DNA from: Haliotis asinina
Taxonomy: Eukaryota; Mollusca; Gastropoda; Lepetellida; Haliotidae
Assembly (NCBI RefSeq): GCF_037392515.1
Contig: NC_090288.1
Span: 8,783,969-8,847,968, forward strand
Direction of reading: 5' to 3'
DNA length: 64,000 nucleotides
Part shown: positions 59,386 to 64,000 of the stretch, in pieces
Layout of the letters: every line of letters begins with the position of its first letter
Numbering within the stretch: position 1 is the stretch's first letter
Translations under genes and position numbers: made by a program
Notes under the pieces: model-generated
What the model was told of the DNA's origin: nothing
Seen by the model: the letters and a program-made list of their open reading frames with translations, nothing else
The model's database searches: none

Positions 59386-60736
59386 TCACGGTAGCAGGTC
59401 AATCTGACACATGTAGTACGACGAACTGTCACAGATATGGCTTTGGATCCCCAACTGACACAGAACCACACAGCGTGTCCCAAAGTGTGGGTGTCCTCCT
59501 TTCCAGAACTTGTTGCTGAGATCCCTTCCATCGGCCCATACATGGGTTCCCACTGTGTCAAGGTCGTCGAGGCCAACCAATACACACTCTGTCTCTGCAA
59601 ATAAAAGGAAGAAATGCAAACATGTATAGCAGTTTAAGACAAAAACGTGCCCTGTGCCTGCAAATCTTGAAAAGAAATGCAAACATGTAAGAACGTTTAA
59701 GGTCAATAGACACATGCTCTGGGTCTGCAAATATATTGTAAAGCATGCAGGCATACATGAAAATTAAGGTCAATACGCACGCGCTCTGTCCCTGCAAATA
59801 ATTAAAAGAAATGCAAACAAACATGAAAGTTGAGGTCAATCGGCACTCGTTTTGTGCCTGCAAATAAAAACAAGAAATGCATGAAAGTTTAAGGTCAAGA
59901 GTGAGTGAGCCGTTTACCTATTCTCCAAGCACCAGAAATTTGGGACACAGAAATGGCGTCAGGCAATGTACCCAAGAGGGGAATTGAAAACGGTTGTTTG
60001 GCTTGAAGAGCGAATACTTTAGCCGGTAACGCTACCCCAAATAAACATAGGCCAATAGATAATTATTACATAAGTTGCGACATCGCAGATTCATGAATAT
60101 CTGTAGTTTTAAAAGTGAATAATTCACAATATGTTGAATGGTATGAAGTACATGTATATGAAATTCAGCCCCTAGACCGCAGAATTTAATCTTTTAACGT
60201 GCGCTTTGTCTCACAGAATATTTCGTTCTCCTTTTGAGACTTTGTTCTTTGCAAGATATCTACCAGTAGTTTTAGAATGTCATTATATTTTTTTATCATT
60301 TCATTATATTTTTGTTAAGCAGCTTCAGATATTGTCATCACAGTTTAACTTGTTGTGAAACGGCTCACTGTTTACACTCACTTGAAAAATACCACAATTT
60401 TGGGGGAAATATTTTATATATTATTGGGACTAAGTTCTGATGTTGGCAATGTATAGGTCTTCGAGAGCAGCAAAGTGTCCGTCACCTCCACATTCAGCTT
60501 TGTCATCACTCACCTCTAAAGACAGCAGTTGCTTCCATCACTTGTTGCCGCTTGTCTAGGTCTTCCAGAACAGCCAGGTGACCTCCGTCACTCTCACAAT
60601 CAACTTTAGCATCCGTCTGCGTCTTCCTGTCTCGAGAAAGTCTGTAGCATGCGGGTGGATTGTCAAACGCCATGTAGCCTTCAGCGATGGGGCATTTGTC
60701 TGTAAGAGACAGTTAGAAATGACAACTCAAACATAC

Positions 60737-60767
<31 letters not shown>

Positions 60768-61532
60768 TGTATGTATGTATGTATGTATGTATGTATGTAT
60801 GTATGTATGTATGTATGTATGTATGTATGTATGTATGTATCATAGTTCTAAAATACGCCATATTTTCCTCGGTCTTACATACATATTTCTGAGTTTATAG
60901 AATAGAACTAAACAACCCAGCTTGTATATTTTTACTCAAAAACAAAAATACTGAACGCTGTATCTGTTATTGGTGATCTTCATTTTCCAGGTTATAAGAT
61001 AATTAGCATTGTGTGTTAAGCTTTAAGATTACAGACATGGTCAGAATCCGTCAGTGAGATATGCGCTCGTCTTAATTACTAAGTTACTTGATAAGCGTTA
61101 TGTACTAATCGTTAAGAATACATGTCCAGAGAGAAAAGGTAAAGATTACTCTATGATAACACACTGGCCGAGAAAATTGTTAGATAATTTTAGTCATTTC
61201 TGCATTCTCAAGTCTTTGAAGCTACGCTGGTAATCTCAAAATTCAGATAGGCAGCAGTGTAGATTAGTAACATTTGTAAGTATTGTTTAAGGATTACTCA
61301 GTTGAACTTGCGTCCATATCACGAACTCTGAGAGCATCGGTGGTATATATAACGGCCTTTATTCGGGGTACTTCACTCATGAAATGCACCGAATAAAGAC
61401 TGGCCACTAATTGATGCTTCTCTATTTTGAAGGTGTGCGGTCCCAAGCTAATTCCCCGACAACAATTCTAGGTATTATAATTATCCTAGGCCAATATAAA
61501 CTCTAAAAAGGTTACTATAAGGTCAAGGTTAT

Positions 61533-61566
<34 letters not shown>

Positions 61567-63754
61567 TGTATGTATGTATGTATGTATGTATGTATGTATG
61601 TATGTATGTATGTATGTATGTATGTATGTATGTACGTGTGTGTGCGTGTCCTTGTGCGTGTGCTTGTGCGTTTGTGTGTACGTGCGCGCGCGTGTGTGTG
61701 TGTTGTATCATGAGATAGTACTTTCTGGCTATCAGGCATAATGTGTGAAGACCATTTCCGATGTCCCCTGTCGTGATATTGCTGAGATTTTGCCACAGGT
61801 GCGGCGGGATATCGTGATGAAGGTGCTGTTGTGCAAAGCGATCTTAGCGCTAACGTGGCCGTAGCTCTCATACGTTGACACTGACCTAAGAAGGCCTTAG
61901 CACTAAGGCTTTTTTATATAAGAGCATCAAGGTCCCTTTCCAGGAGCTGGTGCCATTCATGGCTACCCATGGCCCAGGCTTCCAATTCCAACCGCACCAT
62001 CTGAAACCTTACACAGCTGTTTTGACAAAACATTCTTGCAAAATGCGGGCAGTAACGCCACAGACATTCCTTCACTTCAGCCTATCATACACGGAGACGT
62101 CTTCGTCTCTGGGAGACGTCGTCCTCAACAGAATGTGCCATGCTGGTACAGCAATAGCACAGGTTGCCTAATCCTGTGCACACGAGTGTGAAGAAGTCAA
62201 TGAGACAACGTTACCTTTACAACTGTGAATGCAAGAAGCTCCAATACGGATGGCTCTGTTAAAACAAGGCGTGATGATCTTATCTTGCTACTTTTGACTG
62301 AAAGGTGCACCATGCGCAACGTAATGTGTAATGTTTTAGTGTACGGTCTGTACGTCCATGAACCACATTATCCATTAGCAACACACTTTGTTCTATATGT
62401 GTATGTTTGGGACATGAAGTAACTCACTTGAAATTTATTAATTTAGCTTTGCGCGTGAATGCCAGTTTTGAACTTTTAAGTGATTCTGTTAGTGAGTTTA
62501 TTTTTACGCCGCTTTTAGCAATATCCCAGCAATATACAAAATGGGCTTCACACATGTTGGGAATCGAGCGTGACGAGCGGACGCTTAAACTACTAGGATT
62601 ACCTCCGCCAAAGAACTTATGAAGACGTCTATTCATTACCTGACACCCGCCAGTACAGTCTGCCTCCAACTGGAATGTTTCTATTAAATCCAGATGAAAA
62701 GGACGTGGAGAAGAGGAGACATAGACCATCGTTGGAGTTGATGTTGAACAGAGCGCAGTTGTCGGTGTTGCAACATGCTCGAGCACAGGTAATCGATGTC
62801 CTTGACGTGAGTTCCGAGATACGATGAGTGGTAATCACACTCAGGTCCAACTGCAACACCTCATGGTAAACCTGCTGCTCAACCACTCTGTCCAGAGAAA
62901 CAAATTCGTAGTTATTTTGAATAAGTAAGTTCGTCTTTTTGTTCTTGTTCGTCTGACCGCACTCAAAATATTTCAGTATGTGTATATAGAGGCGGTCTGT
63001 AAATAATCGACTCTGAAACAGGCAACCCAGTGTCTAACAGTATGATCATCCCTGTACGCAACTGGGATACGATGAAATGTGTCTGTCCACCAGATACCGT
63101 GTGTCATCTGTTAGGACACGCATGGGTAGCTGAAGATCAATTCAAACCCGGATCTTCGCATGTTAGTTTGCATAAGTAACAGAAGTTTGATCCAACACTA
63201 AAATACTTATTTGCTAATCTCTTGGGTTCTGCCAAATGTGTTTCACATAATATTTGTTCTCTCGTTCCACATCAAATTGCCTCGTTTATACGTCTCTTTG
63301 AATCCGAGTGTAAGACACCTGCTTTATGGCTTCCCTATTCAGTCTATTCAAACAAACGAACGTGTTAACGTAAATGTTTTCATTTTAATCGATGTAACAG
63401 ATAACAGAATGCAGTAAGTATGTAATTAGTATTTACTGCTGATATATTGCTAAGTAACCTCTTTCCCGTACAGTTGCGTATGTCTAATGAAACCATATGG
63501 ATGCATACCAGTAAACAAAAAAATAAGAAATAAATATATAGTTTCCGCAGACTGGTTGTTACTTCAAACATTAAATCAACAGGTAAAATGATTGAATCAC
63601 AACAACTTTGCTTTCAATTCGTTTGACCAAATATTTCACGTTTATAAAGAAATATAACAAGGTATTTGACGTCATCATACATGTGTACATACCCCAGCTG
63701 ACCAGCGGAGGATCTGTAAGTTAGAACGACAAACATCAGACCGAGCTTGTTCAT
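59386..63754 (-). CDS. Apple/PAN plus C-type lectin domain secreted protein, paralogue 5 (divergent)
   Basis: Exons: 63,693-63,754 (signal peptide MNKLGLMFVVLTYRSSAG), 62,640-62,887 (apple), 60,514-60,699 and 59,386-59,594 (CTLD). CDS is 705 nt, 234 aa; GT-AG borders and the 2-1-1 phases agree with the other four. The apple exon keeps TCARACCNTDNCALFNINSN and DGLCLLFSTSF. CTLD: CPIAEGYMAFDNPPACYRLS, DAKVDCESDGGHLAVLEDLD, VLVGLDDLDTVGTHVWADGR, GGHPHFGTRC (no EPN/QPD), SHICDS and YYMCQIDLLP. It is the most distant member and outside the segmental duplication, so probably nearer to the ancestral gene. A repeated splice-acceptor segment precedes its last exon. Confidence 0.87.
59585..59900 (-). 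repeat. Five-fold tandem repeat containing the splice acceptor of the last CTLD exon
   Basis: Five units of about 63-68 bp, each with TTTGCAG (plus strand CTGCAAAT at 59,595, 59,658, 59,726, 59,792, 59,856) followed by an exon-start-like ACAGAG or CACAGG and preceded by CATTTCTT/CATGTTTGCATTT. The unit nearest the exon is the one joined to the CTLD frame. Confidence 0.75.
59900..60038 (-). mobile_element. SINE family A, decayed
   Basis: Contains GAGTGAGTGAGC at the tail and GGGGAATTGAAAACGG, CTTTAGCCGGTAACGCTACC at the tRNA-like head. Confidence 0.5.
60455..60506 (-). repeat. Partial duplicate of the first CTLD exon, paralogue 5
   Basis: Minus strand encodes AECGGDGHFAALEDLYT-like sequence just beyond the true exon's donor, similar to the 105-bp units of paralogues 1 and 3 but single and shorter. 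Confidence 0.6.
60739..60840. repeat. (GTAT)n microsatellite
   Basis: About 25 uninterrupted GTAT units beside the first CTLD exon of paralogue 5. Confidence 0.97.
61345..61400. repeat. Small inverted repeat
   Basis: GGCCTTTATTCGGGGTACTT and, inverted, AAATGCACCGAATAAAGACT form a hairpin with a short loop. Possibly a remnant foldback element. Confidence 0.5.
61537..61705. repeat. (GTAT)n then GT/GC-rich microsatellite
   Basis: About 24 GTAT units followed by a TGTG/CGCG run. Open frames through it are artefacts. Confidence 0.95.
61740..61800 (+). mobile_element. SINE family A fragment, plus orientation
   Basis: TGTGTGAAGACCATTTCCGA TGTCCCCTGTCG and GATATTGCTGAGAT match the family A body read in sense. 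Confidence 0.5.
62490..62612 (-). mobile_element. SINE family A
   Basis: Plus strand: GTGAGTTTATTTTTACGCCG, CAATATCCCAGCAATAT, AATGGGCTTCACACATGTTG, CGTGACGAGCGGACGCTTAA. It lies just beyond the donor of the apple exon of paralogue 5. Confidence 0.7.
62985..63170 (-). mobile_element. SINE family B
   Basis: Contains GTCTGTAAATAATCGACTCT, CAGTATGATCATCCCTGTAC and GCATGGGTAGCTGAAGATCA with the head at the right end. It lies in the first intron of paralogue 5. Confidence 0.7.
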
Positions 63755-64000
63755 ATCTGCGTCTCACCAGCCACGAACAAAAAAACACTGCTTACTTTGT
63801 CACATGAAAGACAATGGCATTCTGCTCGAGGTATGAAAGACAAAGGAGGATTTAATCGACTGAAGAACCGCCACCGTTCATTTCTAAATCATAATCTAAC
63901 TGCCAGCTTTTAGTATGCGTCGAAAAAGTCAATGAGACTTTTAATTTGGTGGAATGCTGGAGAGCTAAGCAAATACTTTTTCAGCATGTATATTCAACAT
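63755..64000. other. 5' flank of paralogue 5
   Basis: No TATA box or other promoter element stands out in the 246 bp available. Confidence 0.3.

Overview
The window looks like nuclear DNA of a gastropod mollusc, most likely an abalone (Haliotis) or close relative. The basis is AT-rich intron-split genes, an expansion of secreted apple/PAN plus C-type-lectin genes, and many copies of two SINE families ending in a CGGCGTAAAAC...ACTCACTCAC tail that I associate from memory with Haliotis. No bacterial operon, rRNA, tRNA gene or CRISPR array is seen.

Layout. (1) 2.1-7.7 kb, minus strand: a five-exon secreted protein with a Cys-rich N-terminal region and a mollusc-type C-terminal domain I cannot name. 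(2) 12.1-15.3, 19.0-24.5, 36.7-40.2, 42.7-46.3 and 59.4-63.8 kb, all minus strand: five paralogous four-exon genes (signal peptide exon, apple/PAN exon, two exons making one C-type lectin domain, CTLD). All exon phases agree (2-1-1) and all five give complete frames of 234-241 aa. (3) The pair at 12-24.5 kb and the pair at 36.7-46.3 kb lie in two copies of a large segmental duplication (10,242-29,036 and about 34,840-48,540). (4) The junction between the copies holds a 5.8-kb GC-richer fossil of a Polinton/Maverick (adintovirus-like) element with recognisable integrase N-terminus, penton, protein VI-like, major capsid and protease parts. It is partial and broken. (5) 49,621-57,576 is a satellite of exactly 51 periods of 156 bp, with an internal 28-unit superduplication; the monomer resembles a dispersed repeat that also lies singly in both duplication copies. 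(6) LINE remnants (CR1-like and others), SINEs, a MITE, foldback elements and microsatellites fill the introns and intergenic space.

The apple-CTLD proteins are probably secreted recognition or binding proteins. Their sugar-site motifs are non-canonical (EPS or HPH instead of EPN/QPD, and no WND), so carbohydrate binding should not be assumed. Short arrays of partial CTLD exons or repeated splice acceptors sit beside several CTLD exons, so this family appears to grow and recombine at exon level as well as gene level. Exon boundaries were derived by hand from splice consensus and phase. Identity levels between copies are estimates by eye.
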